Source of the DNA: Woeseia oceani
GTDB lineage: Bacteria > Pseudomonadota > Gammaproteobacteria > Steroidobacterales > Woeseiaceae
DNA length: 64,000 bases
Direction: 5' to 3'
Assembly (NCBI RefSeq): GCF_001677435.1
Contig: NZ_CP016268.1
Span: 1,787,001 to 1,851,000 of the forward strand
Part shown: positions 37,501 through 46,836 of the stretch, in pieces
Layout: the number at the start of each line of letters is the position of its first letter
Position numbering within the stretch: position 1 is the stretch's first letter
Program-made: the position numbers and the translations under genes
The notes under the pieces: model-generated
Seen by the model: only the letters and a program-made list of their open reading frames with translations
Told to the model about the DNA's origin: nothing
Database searches by the model: none

Positions 37501-38639
37501 GATCGGATGGCAGCGACGCTCTGTGTGGGACTCTGGGTTACTCGCAGCAAAGTGTGGACCTGAGCGCCTACGCTGACGGTGCAGCACACACGATTGAATT
37601 CCACTCGGAAGTCTTCGGCACGAACGGGGCAGGATCCAACTTCTTTGTCGACAATGTAGTTATCAGCGACAACGTTGCTACGGAAGGATTACCCAGCCGC
37701 TGTGAGGCAATCCCACTGGAAATGGCTTGCAATGCCGGCCGCGTCAGCTACGACGACGGCATTCCGGACAGCTGGACACTGGTCGACAACGAAAACTCGG
37801 GCCTGACCTGGACCAGCATTGCGAACTCCGGTGAACTCGGTAACTACACCGGCGGCAGTGGCGACGCGGCGACGGTTTCGAGTGACGCCTTCGGTCCTGC
37901 CGAAATCGACACCGAACTGCGCAGCAATACGTTCAGTCTCAAAACAGCAACTGCAGCATCGTTCAATTTCCGCGCGAACTACCAGAATTTTGCCGCGCTG
38001 GATTTTCTGGATGTTGACGTCAGTACGGACGGCGGAGTTTCTTGGTCGAACCTGTTGAGCTGGAACGAGGACCATGGTGGTTTCCGCAGCCCTCCCGGCG
38101 AGTTCGTATCGCTCGATCTGTCACCGTATCTGGGCGAGGACGAGGTTCAGCTGCGCTGGCGTTATTACGACCCGAACACCGGCGACTGGGACTGGTACGC
38201 GCAGATTGATGACGTTGATCTCGCTTGTGCTCTCAGCGGTCGCATGACCGGCGGTGGGCTGGTGCGGAATAGCTGGCGTGATTACTCGATACACGCGTTC
38301 ACGCTGAGCTGTGAGGCGGATGCGAAGCACAATCACATGGTGATTACATGGAGAGACGGCCGCAATCTCGGGCTGTTCCGGTTGATGGAACTTGATTCGG
38401 TCATGTGCTCTGACCGTCCGCTGATCGACGAGGGCCACCCGGAAGCCGGCTTCGATACTATCGAGGGCAGTGGCAGCGGTCGGGTCAATGGCAAACCGGC
38501 GAGCATACGCTTTAAGCTGACTGACGCCGGCGAGCCGGGTTGGCGCGACGATCGGGTTGAATACACGATCAGTGGGCCCGATGGCGCCACGGTTTCCTCG
38601 ACATTGAACGGCGGCAATCATCAGGCGCACCGCAATTAG
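34596..38639 (+). CDS. Secreted thermolysin-like (M4) metalloprotease, multidomain
   Basis: The 1347-residue protein has a signal peptide, an FTP/PepSY-type propeptide (about 25-270) and an M4 catalytic domain. Zinc site: H368-EWG-H372 with third ligand Glu392 in NESYSDIWGE, 20 residues on as in thermolysin; the second catalytic His is in GGVHFNSG. Two jelly-roll-like adhesive segments follow, separated by a Cys-rich DUF4215-type repeat (about 820-855, CDDGNSSGGDGC). The last 130 residues begin MTGGG and resemble a C-terminal domain of other secreted proteins. GGGGA is adjacent to ATG 34590 but correctly spaced for ATG 34596. It is a likely type II secretion substrate. Confidence 0.92.
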   Translation: MNAVRLPVVLVSVFFLVSTALAEGPAEQSRVTQKLLADSGGTADIRVDPQSGQVKFVRLPTRSAPGVARMSRRAPADDRAKAFFREYGAAFGVEKADENLKTFKTMRDMSGREHAVLRQTFENLPVFGGELRAHFDAAGEMFAANGNYVAGIKIDTTPRLSDQQASEIAIHAVADGATRFAKQPGGARERAYRQGVSATGLSAAATTLMVFREGLVRGTPGQDRLAYEVEVINPAVTVREFVYVDAHNGRVIDQITGIYHALDREISETALANVVWDESVGDPVPIPDGWAAGTAQQVLDWNNEIDGARETYNLFASMSAGSYDSYDNAGSTMRTVNNDPNISCPNANWNGTSTNYCSDVTGDDTVAHEWGHAYTEYTSGLIYQWQSGALNESYSDIWGEVVDLINARGTDDAPGSRRSDGSCSVFGVGVPSVDNAYRWLSGEDDPAFGGAIRDMWNPTCYGDPGKVTDSEYFCSTADSGGVHFNSGVPNHAFALLVDGGNYNGQTVNAIGLTKAAHIHWAAQRLLTPVSNFVDHADALEAACSSLIGTDLPALSTDSANAGLSGEVISAADCAAVTTAIAAVELRTLPSQCGFEPLLEADAPALCENLGAVQPGIFEDFEAGALPAGWTVGRRDVANPATFDTPDWAVTENLPDGANSLFAAFVPDLVVGNCLDDDESGAVFLDSPAINLPLGEVPRLAFDHWVATEAGWDGGNLKVSVNGGPFTVVPGSSYSFNSYNTSLVSVGGGNTNPLAGEEAFSGSDAGSVTGSWGQSQVNLLGQALPGDTVILRFEFGGDGCNGLIGWYVDNVQTYSCSLDELPVCGDGIMGPGEMCDDGNSSGGDGCSSSCQIEAGYRCDSPIPGSAGANMVADGSFEAGAFGGTWNEFSSNFGSPICDVGTCGTGTGSGPSDGLFWTWFGGVATLEEGSVSQAVVIPTTADVMTFDLEQIICDSGADYVEVLIDGNQEFRSDGSDALCGTLGYSQQSVDLSAYADGAAHTIEFHSEVFGTNGAGSNFFVDNVVISDNVATEGLPSRCEAIPLEMACNAGRVSYDDGIPDSWTLVDNENSGLTWTSIANSGELGNYTGGSGDAATVSSDAFGPAEIDTELRSNTFSLKTATAASFNFRANYQNFAALDFLDVDVSTDGGVSWSNLLSWNEDHGGFRSPPGEFVSLDLSPYLGEDEVQLRWRYYDPNTGDWDWYAQIDDVDLACALSGRMTGGGLVRNSWRDYSIHAFTLSCEADAKHNHMVITWRDGRNLGLFRLMELDSVMCSDRPLIDEGHPEAGFDTIEGSGSGRVNGKPASIRFKLTDAGEPGWRDDRVEYTISGPDGATVSSTLNGGNHQAHRN

Positions 38640-38647
38640 CAGCTGGT

Positions 38648-38676
38648 TTGTGGCCGGGCAAGTTGTCCGGCCACAA
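38648..38676 (+). terminator. Strong hairpin after the metalloprotease gene
   Basis: A perfect 10-bp stem (38648-38657 with 38667-38676) surrounds a 9-base loop, 9 bases after the stop. It lacks a U-tract. Confidence 0.55.
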
Positions 38677-38755
38677 CGACTGTTGAGTGTGGACATGCTT
38701 TTGCCGGCTGTGCCGGAATTCATTACATTGTGTTTTTCACGACGGTGCAGCGACG

Positions 38756-39184
38756 ATGTCTAGCCAGATCCTGTTAACGTTGATTGCCGTGCTGCTTGCG
38801 GGCTGCAATGGTGCAACAGCGGTGAATTCAGAGGTGGCAGCTACCACCAGCACAGCAAATACGCCGGCAGTGCTCGAACTTCGGTTTGACGAAACGCAGC
38901 ATTATCAAGGGCTGCGATTACACTTGCTGAAGATCGAAGATTCTCGTTGTCCGACCGGACTGACGTGTGTTTGGGCCGGCCAGATGCTGGCAGTCATAAG
39001 TGTCGCGCGCGGTACTGACGACGCAATTGAAGTCAGTTTGCGCACGCGTGTTGGCAGCGAACCGGAATTGTCGACTGCGCTGGGTTATGAGTTCAGCTTG
39101 TTGTCTCTGGAGCCACACCCGAAAAACAACGTGACCATCAGTCGCAGCGAACAATCGTTGCGACTGATGATCAACAAGCTTTAG
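38756..39184 (+). CDS. Small predicted lipoprotein
   Basis: The 142-residue precursor has a lipoprotein signal with lipobox LLAGC at about residues 13-17. The mature part is beta-rich and contains SRCPTGLTCVWAGQ with two Cys that probably form a disulfide; this motif recurs in small periplasmic proteins of unknown role. ATG 38756 is chosen because the signal peptide then starts directly. It lies downstream of the metalloprotease behind a hairpin and converges on rhlE. Confidence 0.78.
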   Translation: MSSQILLTLIAVLLAGCNGATAVNSEVAATTSTANTPAVLELRFDETQHYQGLRLHLLKIEDSRCPTGLTCVWAGQMLAVISVARGTDDAIEVSLRTRVGSEPELSTALGYEFSLLSLEPHPKNNVTISRSEQSLRLMINKL

Positions 39185-39211
39185 CCGCAAAGCCTGCGAT
39201 TGAGTCCTGGT

Positions 39212-40516
39212 TCAGCTCGCGCGCCGACGAGCGCCAGATGACGAGCGGTTGTTGCGTGCAGCGCTGCGCTTCTTGGCAGTAGCGGGTTTGCCTGATCGAT
39301 TGTCGCCCGAGTCATTGCGCGCAAAACGCGGTCTGGAGCGCGTATTCGCTGAGCGACCGTTCTTGATCGGTTCAGCCCGGATACTGGGGTCCACTTCAAA
39401 ACCGGCTACCACCTCATTTGGAATCTTCGTTTTCAATAACGATTCGATGTCACGTAGCAGCTTCAGCTCGTCGACACAGACCAGCGAGACTGCCTGGCCG
39501 TCCTGTCCTGCGCGCGCGGTGCGACCGATACGGTGCACATAGTCTTCCGGTACATTCGGCAGTTCATAATTCACCACGTGCGGCAGACGTTCGATATCAA
39601 GGCCGCGAGCGGCAATGTCGGTTGCAACCAGAACCCGGACTTTGCCGGCCTTGAAATCAGCTAGCGCGCGAGTCCGTGCGCCCTGTGATTTGTTGCCGTG
39701 GATAGCTGCGGATGTCAGGCCGTCCTTGTTCAATTGTTCCGCCAGGCGATTGGCACCGTGTTTGGTGCGGGCAAACACCAGCACCTGACGCCAGTCTTCT
39801 TTGCCAATTCGCAATGACAGCAATTCACGTTTCCGGCTCTTATCGACCGGGTGAACAAGCTGGCTGACGCGCTCGGCAGTTGTGTTGCGCGCGGCGACTT
39901 CCACCTCAACCGGGCTGGTTAGCAAGTCGGCAGCGAGTTTGCGGATGTCTTCTGAAAATGTCGCAGAGAACAACAAGGTTTGCCGCTTCTTCGGCAGTAC
40001 ATTGAATATCTTGCGCATGTCGCGGATGAAGCCCATATCGAGCATGCGATCCGCTTCATCCAGCACCAGCAGGTCAACTTTGGAAAGGTCGATAGTGCCT
40101 TGCTGCATGTGATCCAGCAGGCGTCCCGGCGTGGCAACGACGATATCAACGCCGCGCCTCAATTTTGCGATCTGCGGATTGATGCTGACGCCGCCAAAAA
40201 TCATTGTTGATTTGAACGGCAAATGGCGACCGTAATCGCGAACACTGTCCGCAACCTGAGCCGCGAGTTCACGGGTAGGCGTCAGGATCAAGGCACGCAA
40301 GGTGCGCTTGGAAGATTCTTTCTGTTGCATCAACTGCAACAAGGGCAGGGTGAAGCCTGCCGTTTTGCCGGTGCCGGTTTGCGCGCTGGCAAGAATGTCC
40401 TTGCCGGCGAGAATGGGCGGTATGGCTTGTTGTTGTACGGGGGTCGCTGTCGTGTAGCCCTGTTCTTCTACAGCACGCAGCAATTCGGCCGAAAGGCCGA
40501 GTTCTTTAAATAACAT
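39212..40516 (-). CDS. rhlE: DEAD-box RNA helicase, RhlE type
   Basis: This ATP-dependent RNA helicase acts in ribosome maturation and RNA decay. The 434-residue protein has all family motifs: the Q motif (TPVQQQAI), [38 protein letters not shown] and [10 protein letters not shown]. The basic low-complexity tail (about 375-434) fits RNA binding. The [19 protein letters not shown] start is typical of RhlE. It is transcribed alone. Confidence 0.93.
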   Translation of the reverse strand: MLFKELGLSAELLRAVEEQGYTTATPVQQQAIPPILAGKDILASAQTGTGKTAGFTLPLLQLMQQKESSKRTLRALILTPTRELAAQVADSVRDYGRHLPFKSTMIFGGVSINPQIAKLRRGVDIVVATPGRLLDHMQQGTIDLSKVDLLVLDEADRMLDMGFIRDMRKIFNVLPKKRQTLLFSATFSEDIRKLAADLLTSPVEVEVAARNTTAERVSQLVHPVDKSRKRELLSLRIGKEDWRQVLVFARTKHGANRLAEQLNKDGLTSAAIHGNKSQGARTRALADFKAGKVRVLVATDIAARGLDIERLPHVVNYELPNVPEDYVHRIGRTARAGQDGQAVSLVCVDELKLLRDIESLLKTKIPNEVVAGFEVDPSIRAEPIKNGRSANTRSRPRFARNDSGDNRSGKPATAKKRSAARNNRSSSGARRRAS

Positions 40517-40765
40517 TGATTGTAGCTCCGAATCGTCTGACCAATGGCGACCAATGCCGCGACGGGTTCGGTCCAGACTTGGATTCTTGAGTGACTTCAG
40601 GCTGCGGATTGCAAGCCAGAAGTAAGTGGCGCAGACCGAAGTGCGCCAAGACGCGGCGGACTATAACAGAGTGAAGCGGAATTGGAAGGGCATGGCGCAA
40701 CCGGTTTCGCAGCGATGCCGTTGCGGCTGGAGGCCGGGTGCGGGGCTGCGGCCAGTTACTGGCGC

Positions 40766-41842
40766 TTAGGCCGCGCTCTCGCAGCGATTGCGGCCGTTTT
40801 CTTTCGCCTTGTATAACGCGCTATCAGCTGCTTCAAATAAGTCGGCAGCGCTCTCCATGTTGTCAGCATAGGTGGCAATGCCGATGCTGACCGTGACGTT
40901 GCGATTGGGCCATGCATGGCGTTGGACAGCGCGGCGGGTCCGTTCGGCTATGACCCGTGCACCTTGCGTATCCGAACCGGGGAGTAACACCACAAATTCC
41001 TCGCCGCCGAAACGACCGACGGAATCGTAAACGCGGGTGACATCCTTCAACAAGGCACCCAGCATTTCGAGGATTTTGTCGCCCGCTTGATGGCCGTAGG
41101 TGTCGTTGAATGACTTGAACTCATCAACGTCGATGACCAGTAATGAGAATAAGGATTGTTCTCTCTTTGCTCTATCGAATTCTTCTGCCAGGCGAGTGCG
41201 CAAGCCGCGTCGGTTAAGCAGGCCGGTCAGTACATCAGTGACAGACTGCACGCGAAGGTTGGCATGGGATTCGTCCATTTTGCGTTTGTAGTCTTCGAGG
41301 CGCGCGACGTGATCGCCCTGATCAAGCAGTGATTGCTCGATATTCTCGATGTCATGCCGCATCTCAAGCTGGCTCACGACGAGTCGGGAGAGCAGACGCA
41401 ACGCATCCGCCTGCGCTAAGGTCAGTTCACGCGGTTGCCTGTCGATGACACACAAGGTTCCGAGGGCTTCGCCGCTGGGCGCTACCAGTGGCACACCGGC
41501 GTAGAAGCGAATGTCGGGTTCGCCGGTCACCAACGGGTTTTGTTCAAAACGCGCATCTTTGCTGGCGTCGTTAACAATGAAAACATCGTCCGGGGTCATG
41601 ATTGAATGGGCGCAAAACGCGTGCTCGCGCGGCGTCTCCTGGGCGTCCGGACCGACACGGGACTTGAACCATTGCCGATGCTCATCGACCAGGCTGATCA
41701 ACGAGATGGGTGACTCGCAAATAAGCGATGCCAGACGTGTTATATCGTCGTAGTCTTGCTCCGGCAGCGTGTCGAGGATCGAGTACGCCTGGAGTTTGCG
41801 GATTCGATCCGCATCGTTTTCGGGTATTGGGACTGAATTCAT
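40766..41842 (-). CDS. GAF-GGDEF diguanylate cyclase
   Basis: The 358-residue soluble protein has an N-terminal GAF domain (about 20-165, with the FCAHSI and FYAGVPL signatures), a short coiled coil (about 165-195) and a GGDEF domain. The active site is GGEEF, and RVYD five residues upstream is an intact inhibitory I-site, so product inhibition is expected. It should make c-di-GMP in response to a GAF ligand. The nearest probable phosphodiesterase is encoded at 31945-34140. Confidence 0.92.
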   Translation of the reverse strand: MNSVPIPENDADRIRKLQAYSILDTLPEQDYDDITRLASLICESPISLISLVDEHRQWFKSRVGPDAQETPREHAFCAHSIMTPDDVFIVNDASKDARFEQNPLVTGEPDIRFYAGVPLVAPSGEALGTLCVIDRQPRELTLAQADALRLLSRLVVSQLEMRHDIENIEQSLLDQGDHVARLEDYKRKMDESHANLRVQSVTDVLTGLLNRRGLRTRLAEEFDRAKREQSLFSLLVIDVDEFKSFNDTYGHQAGDKILEMLGALLKDVTRVYDSVGRFGGEEFVVLLPGSDTQGARVIAERTRRAVQRHAWPNRNVTVSIGIATYADNMESAADLFEAADSALYKAKENGRNRCESAA

Positions 41843-42099
41843 TTTCGCTTATGTCCTTAATAACTAAGGCGTATTGCACCATCCATAGTGCTGGCAGCGC
41901 CCGTTACAGGCGCCCAAGCGCAGGTAATCGCCGTTGCTATGCCCTTTATCGGCCCGGATCCCCGTGACTTAAGCCGAATGTATAGTACTGGCCGCGTACA
42001 CTGACGGCTCACGGCAACCAAAAGGCCTGTCTATCGGCCGGCATGAACACTATGGCGGTGGCAGCGAACTGCATTTAGAATCGCAGGGGTCCGACCAGG

Positions 42100-42173
42100 G
42101 CGGGTGTAGTTCAATGGTAGAACTTCTGCTTCCCAAGCAGATAACGTGGGTTCGATTCCCATCACCCGCTCCA
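42100..42173 (+). tRNA. tRNA-Gly (anticodon CCC)
   Basis: The 74-nt sequence folds into a full cloverleaf. The acceptor stem is GCGGGTG/CACCCGC, the anticodon stem is TCTGC/GCAGA with loop TTCCCAA (anticodon CCC, 42132-42134), the T-loop is GGTTCGATTCC, and CCA is encoded. It closely resembles E. coli glyU. A TAGAAT at 42076-42081 could be its -10 box. Confidence 0.97.
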
Positions 42174-42187
42174 GCCAACCCGCTTGA

Positions 42188-43465
42188 CTATTCGGACTTG
42201 TAAACGACTCCGCCTTTCATAACGAAGCCGACATTCTCCAGGGTCGAAATGTCCTCAAGTGGATTGCCGTCCACGGCGATGATATCGGCGTAGTAGCCGG
42301 GTGCGATCTGACCGACCCGATCTTCCCAGCCCAGTAATTTTGCGGCGTTGACCGTTGCTGATTGCAATGCCTGCAATGGCGTCATGCCGAAACGAACCAT
42401 GCGCGAAAATTGCTTGGCGTTGTCACCGTGCGGATAGACGCCGGAGTCGGTCGCGAAGACCATGTTGGCGCCGGCTTTGACCGCCATCGAAAAACTTTCG
42501 CGTTGCCGTTCACCCACCATACGGTCTTTGTTGATGTTTTCTTCGGGTACACCATTCGCTTTACCTTCTGCCAGCGTGTACTCGGTGTTGTAGATATCCA
42601 TCGCCAGGTACGTGCCGTGCTTCTTGGCCATGCGGATGGCCTCATCATCGAGGAAGCTCGCGTGATCAACGGAATCGACACCGGCCAGAATGGCGCGTTT
42701 GATGCCTTCCGTTCCGTGCGCGTGTGCGACTACCCGGCGATTGTGAGTGTGGGCTTCTTCCACCAGCGCCTGCATCTCTTCCAGCGAGTACTGCGTCTGG
42801 CCCGGAATCGTGCCCTTGGAAAATACGCCGCCGGTAGCGGTGAACTTGATGTGGTCTACACCGTACTTGACGTTTTTTCTGACCTGTCGGCGGACCTCCC
42901 AGGGGCCGTCCGCGACGCCGTCTGCGCGTTCTGCAAATGTGTGGTTCAGTGAATTTCCGTCAGCGTGGCCACCGGTGATACCCAATGCCGGGCCTGCGAC
43001 GGCCATGCGTGGCCCCGGCACTTCGCCGGCGTCGATAGAGTCACGCAGCGCGACATCCATGTAGTCAGAAGCACCGACGTCGCGAACCGTTGTGAAGCCG
43101 GCCAGCAAGGTCTTCTTGGCATTTACGACTCCGCCGATAACCGCACGGTGTGGCGACTGGAAATAACCGGTAAAAAAGTAGTTGTCGAGGTGTCCCATCA
43201 GGTGGGTGTGCATATCCATGACGCCGGGCATGACAAAGCGGTCCGATAGATCGATAACTGTCGCATCGGCGGGGATGTCGGCTGTTCGCTGGCTTACAGC
43301 GCTGATTCGTTCACCATCAATTTGTATGACGGCATCGCGCATAACCTTGCCGTTCACCGGGTTCAGGAGCTGGCCGGCCTTGACGTAAACCACGTCCGCC
43401 ACGGCAGCGGGGGCACTTGCGATGGCACATGCAAGCAAAATCACTGACGCTGTAATTGTCTTCAT
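42188..43465 (-). CDS. Secreted amidohydrolase (prolidase/imidazolonepropionase-like)
   Basis: The 425-residue precursor has a Sec signal peptide (about 1-23) and a metal-dependent TIM-barrel hydrolase domain. Metal ligands are His86 and His88 (MDMHTHL), a Lys in DHIKFTATGG, His in VAHAHG and VDHASF, and Asp in FATDSGV. Such periplasmic enzymes often cleave Xaa-Pro or other dipeptide-like amides. I chose ATG 43465 because AAAGGA stands correctly before it and it gives a clean signal peptide; the frame extends to 43492. It is divergent from the molybdenum hydroxylase genes. Confidence 0.87.
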   Translation of the reverse strand: MKTITASVILLACAIASAPAAVADVVYVKAGQLLNPVNGKVMRDAVIQIDGERISAVSQRTADIPADATVIDLSDRFVMPGVMDMHTHLMGHLDNYFFTGYFQSPHRAVIGGVVNAKKTLLAGFTTVRDVGASDYMDVALRDSIDAGEVPGPRMAVAGPALGITGGHADGNSLNHTFAERADGVADGPWEVRRQVRKNVKYGVDHIKFTATGGVFSKGTIPGQTQYSLEEMQALVEEAHTHNRRVVAHAHGTEGIKRAILAGVDSVDHASFLDDEAIRMAKKHGTYLAMDIYNTEYTLAEGKANGVPEENINKDRMVGERQRESFSMAVKAGANMVFATDSGVYPHGDNAKQFSRMVRFGMTPLQALQSATVNAAKLLGWEDRVGQIAPGYYADIIAVDGNPLEDISTLENVGFVMKGGVVYKSE

Positions 43466-43594
43466 TTCCGTCCTTTTCTTGGGCATGAACAAAATTCACT
43501 TCGGTATGGCGGCGCGACCAATGTCCATTTTTCAGCCACTCTGTACTACACTGACAATGGTTGCCGCTGCAATTAGTCTACCTAGGGGAATACC

Positions 43595-44053
43595 GTGATC
43601 AAATTCGAATTGAATGGCAAGGCTGTTACAGCCACGAGCCCGGATGACACGCCATTGTTGTGGGTCATTCGTGATGAGTTGAAGCTGAAGGGTACCAAAT
43701 TCGGCTGCGGTATCGCGATGTGCGGTGCCTGTACAGTGCATCTGGACGGCAACGCGATCCGCTCTTGTGTGACGCCGGTAAGTGTGGCGGCGGGGCGCAA
43801 GGTCACCACCATAGAAGGTCTGGACAGTGCGGCGGGCAAGGCACTGCAACAGGCCTGGGTTGCAGAACAGGTCCCGCAGTGCGGTTATTGCCAGTCAGGG
43901 CAGATCATGCAGGCTGCCAATTTACTGGACACGAAGCCGAACCCGTCCGACGACGATATCAACTCGGCGATGAATGGCAATCTCTGTCGTTGCATGGCTT
44001 ACGCACGAATCAAGAAGGCAATCAAAGTCGCTGCCAAGCGTGGGGAGGCCTGA
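43595..44053 (+). CDS. Molybdenum hydroxylase small subunit, two [2Fe-2S] clusters (IorA-like)
   Basis: The 152-residue protein carries electrons from the molybdenum site. The plant-type cluster ligands are CGIAMCGAC...C (about 38-58), and the second cluster has CGYC and CRC (about 96-134). The protein matches the isoquinoline 1-oxidoreductase alpha-subunit group. The start is GTG 43595 with AGGGGA upstream. The stop is 2 bp before the large subunit, so both are in one operon. The physiological substrate and electron acceptor are not evident; no separate FAD subunit is encoded here. Confidence 0.93.
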   Translation: MIKFELNGKAVTATSPDDTPLLWVIRDELKLKGTKFGCGIAMCGACTVHLDGNAIRSCVTPVSVAAGRKVTTIEGLDSAAGKALQQAWVAEQVPQCGYCQSGQIMQAANLLDTKPNPSDDDINSAMNGNLCRCMAYARIKKAIKVAAKRGEA

Positions 44054-44055
44054 TC

Positions 44056-46329
44056 ATGGTTATGAACGTGAAGACGTTGAGCAAAGACGTGAGTCGCCGC
44101 CGATTCCTGGTGGGATCCGCGAATGCCGGTTTGGTTATGGGCCTTGGCGCATTGTTGCCGGGCTGCAGTCAGGAGCAAGCGGCCAGCGATCTTGCAGCAG
44201 GCGACATGACAAGGAGTTTTTCCCCCGCAGTCTGGTTCGAGATTGATGCGCACGGTGCCGTCGTCGTCAATATAGCGAAGGCAGAAATGGGGCAGCATGT
44301 CGGCACCGCACTGGCGCGTATTGTGGCCGACGAACTGGGCGCCGCCTGGGACAGCGTCAGCATCAAGCATGTGGACACGGATCCCAAGTGGGGCTTCATG
44401 GTGACGGGCGGATCGTGGTCGGTATTTACGAGCTGGGCCATGTTGTCTCAGGCCGGTGCCGCGGGCCGCACAGTGCTGGTTGATGCAGGCGCTGCGCTGC
44501 TGGGCGTTCCCGCGTCGGACTGCGTGGCACGAGGCGGCAAGGTAAGTGCCGGCAATCAATCGGTCAGCTTTGCCGAGATCGTACAAAAAGGGGACATCAG
44601 CCGAAGTTTCAGCGAGGAAGAGTTGGCAGCGATGCCCATCAAGCCGGCCGCCAAACGTGACCTTATTGGCAAGCCGGTGGCGGCTCTCGATATTCCGGCG
44701 AAGAGTGTCGGCGCGGCCACCTACGGACTCGATGTCGAGCTGCCAGGCATGGTTTACGCGCACCCGTTGATTCCGCCAACCCGTTACGGCAGTTCAATTC
44801 TTTCGATTGATGACAGGGCGGCGCTCGAGATCCCCGGCTATCAGCGGACGATTGAAATAAACGATCCCAGCAAGCTTATTCAAGGCTGGGCTCTGGTCAT
44901 CGCAGACAGTTTTCCCAGTGCGATGAAAGCGGCCGCCGCAATCGTCGTCGACTGGACACCCGGACCGACGGCGAAGGTTAGCGAGAGCGACCTGATTGCC
45001 GAAGGCGAGCGCTTGGCGAATGACAAGAGCACGGGCGTGCTGGTTGTCGACGACGGTGACGTTGCCGCCGCCCGTGCAGCGGCAGCAAAAACCCATACGG
45101 GGATTTACCGGACGGCGACCGCGCTGCACTTCACGCTCGAACCACAGAATGCCCTGGTCGAATTCGATGCCGACGGCATTTGTCACGTGCATGCGGGCAA
45201 TCAATGGCAATCATTGATATTGCCGCAACTGGCGGCCGCGCTGGAAATGCCGGAGTCCAGTATTGTCATTCACCAGTACTACCTGGGTGGCGGTTTTGGT
45301 CGACGCCTGTACGGCGATCAGATGATTCCGGCAGCCTTGGCTGCGCGCGCGCTCGGCAAGCCGGTCAAGCTTGTGTTTCAGCGCGAAGAGGACAGCCGTT
45401 TCGATTGCACGCGTTCGGCTTCCGTGCAGCAGTTCGACGCGTCATTCGATGCCGACGGCCAGTTGACCGGGGTCGAGCATGCGGCAGCAGCCGGTTGGCC
45501 AACCCTGTCAATGGCACCCGACTTTCTCGCTGATGGCGTCGATGGCAACGGCAAGTTCGATACGTTTTCAGTCAGTGGCGCGGATCACTGGTACAGCCTG
45601 CCGAGCCACAGGGTACGTGCGGTCAACAACGATCTCGCGCAGAAAACGTTTTTGCCCGGCTGGTTGCGCGCCGTAGGTCCCGGCTGGATAGGGTGGGGCG
45701 TCGAAAGTTTCATGGATGAGCTGGCCAACCTGGCCGGTGTAGACCCTGTTGAATTTCGTCTGGCGCGGCTGGATGCGGCCGGGAAAAATGCCGGTTCTGC
45801 ACCGACGGCTGTTGGCGGCGCTGCGCGCCTCGCGGCCGCATTGCGCGACGTACGGGATCGCAGTGGCTGGGGACGCGAACTCCCGGCGGGCGAAGGTATG
45901 GGAGTTGCTGTCTGTCATGGGCAGGAGCGGAACATGCCTACGTGGGTAGCGTGTGTCGCTCATGTGGCTGTCGACCAGAGTAGCAAAAAAGTGACGGTCA
46001 AAAAGCTCTGGCAATCGATCGATTGCGGAACGGTTGTGCATCCGGATGGCGCGCTTGCGCAGGCACAAGGTGCGGCGTTGTGGGGAGTAAGTCTCGCGCT
46101 GCACGAAGGCGCGGCGTTCAAGGATGGCCAGGTTGCCGAGCGGAATCTGAATACGTACACGCCACTCCGAATGGCCGATGTTCCGGAGTTGGATATTCGT
46201 TTTATGGCAAGCAGCGAAATGCCTACCGGGCTGGGTGAACCGCCATTGATTCCGGTACCGCCGGCTATCGGCAACGCGATCTTTGCGGCGACCGGTACGC
46301 GCGCACGAAACCTGCCGATCCGTTTGTAG
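44056..46329 (+). CDS. Molybdenum hydroxylase large subunit (IorB-like), Tat-exported
   Basis: The 757-residue subunit binds the molybdenum cofactor and oxidises an N-heterocycle or aldehyde in this family. It has a Tat signal, SRRRFLVGSA, then a hydrophobic stretch ending in LLPGC, which may be a lipobox. Cofactor-site signatures include GGGFGRRLYGDQ and the active-site Glu in GLGEPPLIPVPPAIGNAIF. GGGGAGG seven bases before ATG 44056 fixes the start. The complex is probably co-exported folded with the small subunit. Assembly factors are not encoded nearby. Confidence 0.92.
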   Translation: MVMNVKTLSKDVSRRRFLVGSANAGLVMGLGALLPGCSQEQAASDLAAGDMTRSFSPAVWFEIDAHGAVVVNIAKAEMGQHVGTALARIVADELGAAWDSVSIKHVDTDPKWGFMVTGGSWSVFTSWAMLSQAGAAGRTVLVDAGAALLGVPASDCVARGGKVSAGNQSVSFAEIVQKGDISRSFSEEELAAMPIKPAAKRDLIGKPVAALDIPAKSVGAATYGLDVELPGMVYAHPLIPPTRYGSSILSIDDRAALEIPGYQRTIEINDPSKLIQGWALVIADSFPSAMKAAAAIVVDWTPGPTAKVSESDLIAEGERLANDKSTGVLVVDDGDVAAARAAAAKTHTGIYRTATALHFTLEPQNALVEFDADGICHVHAGNQWQSLILPQLAAALEMPESSIVIHQYYLGGGFGRRLYGDQMIPAALAARALGKPVKLVFQREEDSRFDCTRSASVQQFDASFDADGQLTGVEHAAAAGWPTLSMAPDFLADGVDGNGKFDTFSVSGADHWYSLPSHRVRAVNNDLAQKTFLPGWLRAVGPGWIGWGVESFMDELANLAGVDPVEFRLARLDAAGKNAGSAPTAVGGAARLAAALRDVRDRSGWGRELPAGEGMGVAVCHGQERNMPTWVACVAHVAVDQSSKKVTVKKLWQSIDCGTVVHPDGALAQAQGAALWGVSLALHEGAAFKDGQVAERNLNTYTPLRMADVPELDIRFMASSEMPTGLGEPPLIPVPPAIGNAIFAATGTRARNLPIRL

Positions 46330-46346
46330 CTTGCAACGGTGCTGAT

Positions 46347-46384
46347 GCGTACCTCGCCGGTCATCAACGACTGACGAGGTACGC
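46347..46384. terminator. Hairpin between the convergent iorB-like and membrane protein genes
   Basis: A perfect 10-bp stem (46347-46356 with 46375-46384) has an 18-base loop. CTCTTT follows on the plus strand. It lies between two convergent stop codons. Confidence 0.5.
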
Positions 46385-46398
46385 CTCTTTAGGCCAGC

Positions 46399-46836
46399 CT
46401 AGAAGAGGTAACCCTGGCGCTTGGCCGCGCGGGAAAATGCGATCAGGTAGATACCGATCAGGACGATTGCTACTGGCAATACAAGGGCCGGCGCGCCGAG
46501 AACCGCAAATGCGTCGGTGAGTAACAGGGTTGCGGCAAGCTGTGCCAACACCGCCAGTAGTGACAGGACGAACAGTGGAATTGCCCATGTTCTGCGCAAT
46601 AGCAGTGCAAGACTGGCGAGCGAGCCACTGAATACAGCAATGGCGTTCGCGCCAGTAACCAGGCCCGGCATGTTGCTCCGCAGATTGCGTTCAGCTTCGG
46701 TGAGCGTGTTCAGGGCTTCCGGGCTGGCGGTGACTTGCAGTAAGTAGGCGGCGACGCCCAGCAAGTTCCACAGCAGCGTCAGGCTGCTGACGATCCAGAA
46801 TCCACGGGTGGGTTGCGCATAAATTCTGTCGTTCAT
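46399..46836 (-). CDS. Predicted four-helix inner-membrane protein
   Basis: The 145-residue protein has four hydrophobic segments (about 14-35, 60-80, 83-105 and 110-135) and a basic C-terminus. I do not recognise a named family with confidence. It is alone between the hydroxylase operon and the kinase-HDOD gene, from which it diverges. Confidence 0.7.
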   Translation of the reverse strand: MNDRIYAQPTRGFWIVSSLTLLWNLLGVAAYLLQVTASPEALNTLTEAERNLRSNMPGLVTGANAIAVFSGSLASLALLLRRTWAIPLFVLSLLAVLAQLAATLLLTDAFAVLGAPALVLPVAIVLIGIYLIAFSRAAKRQGYLF

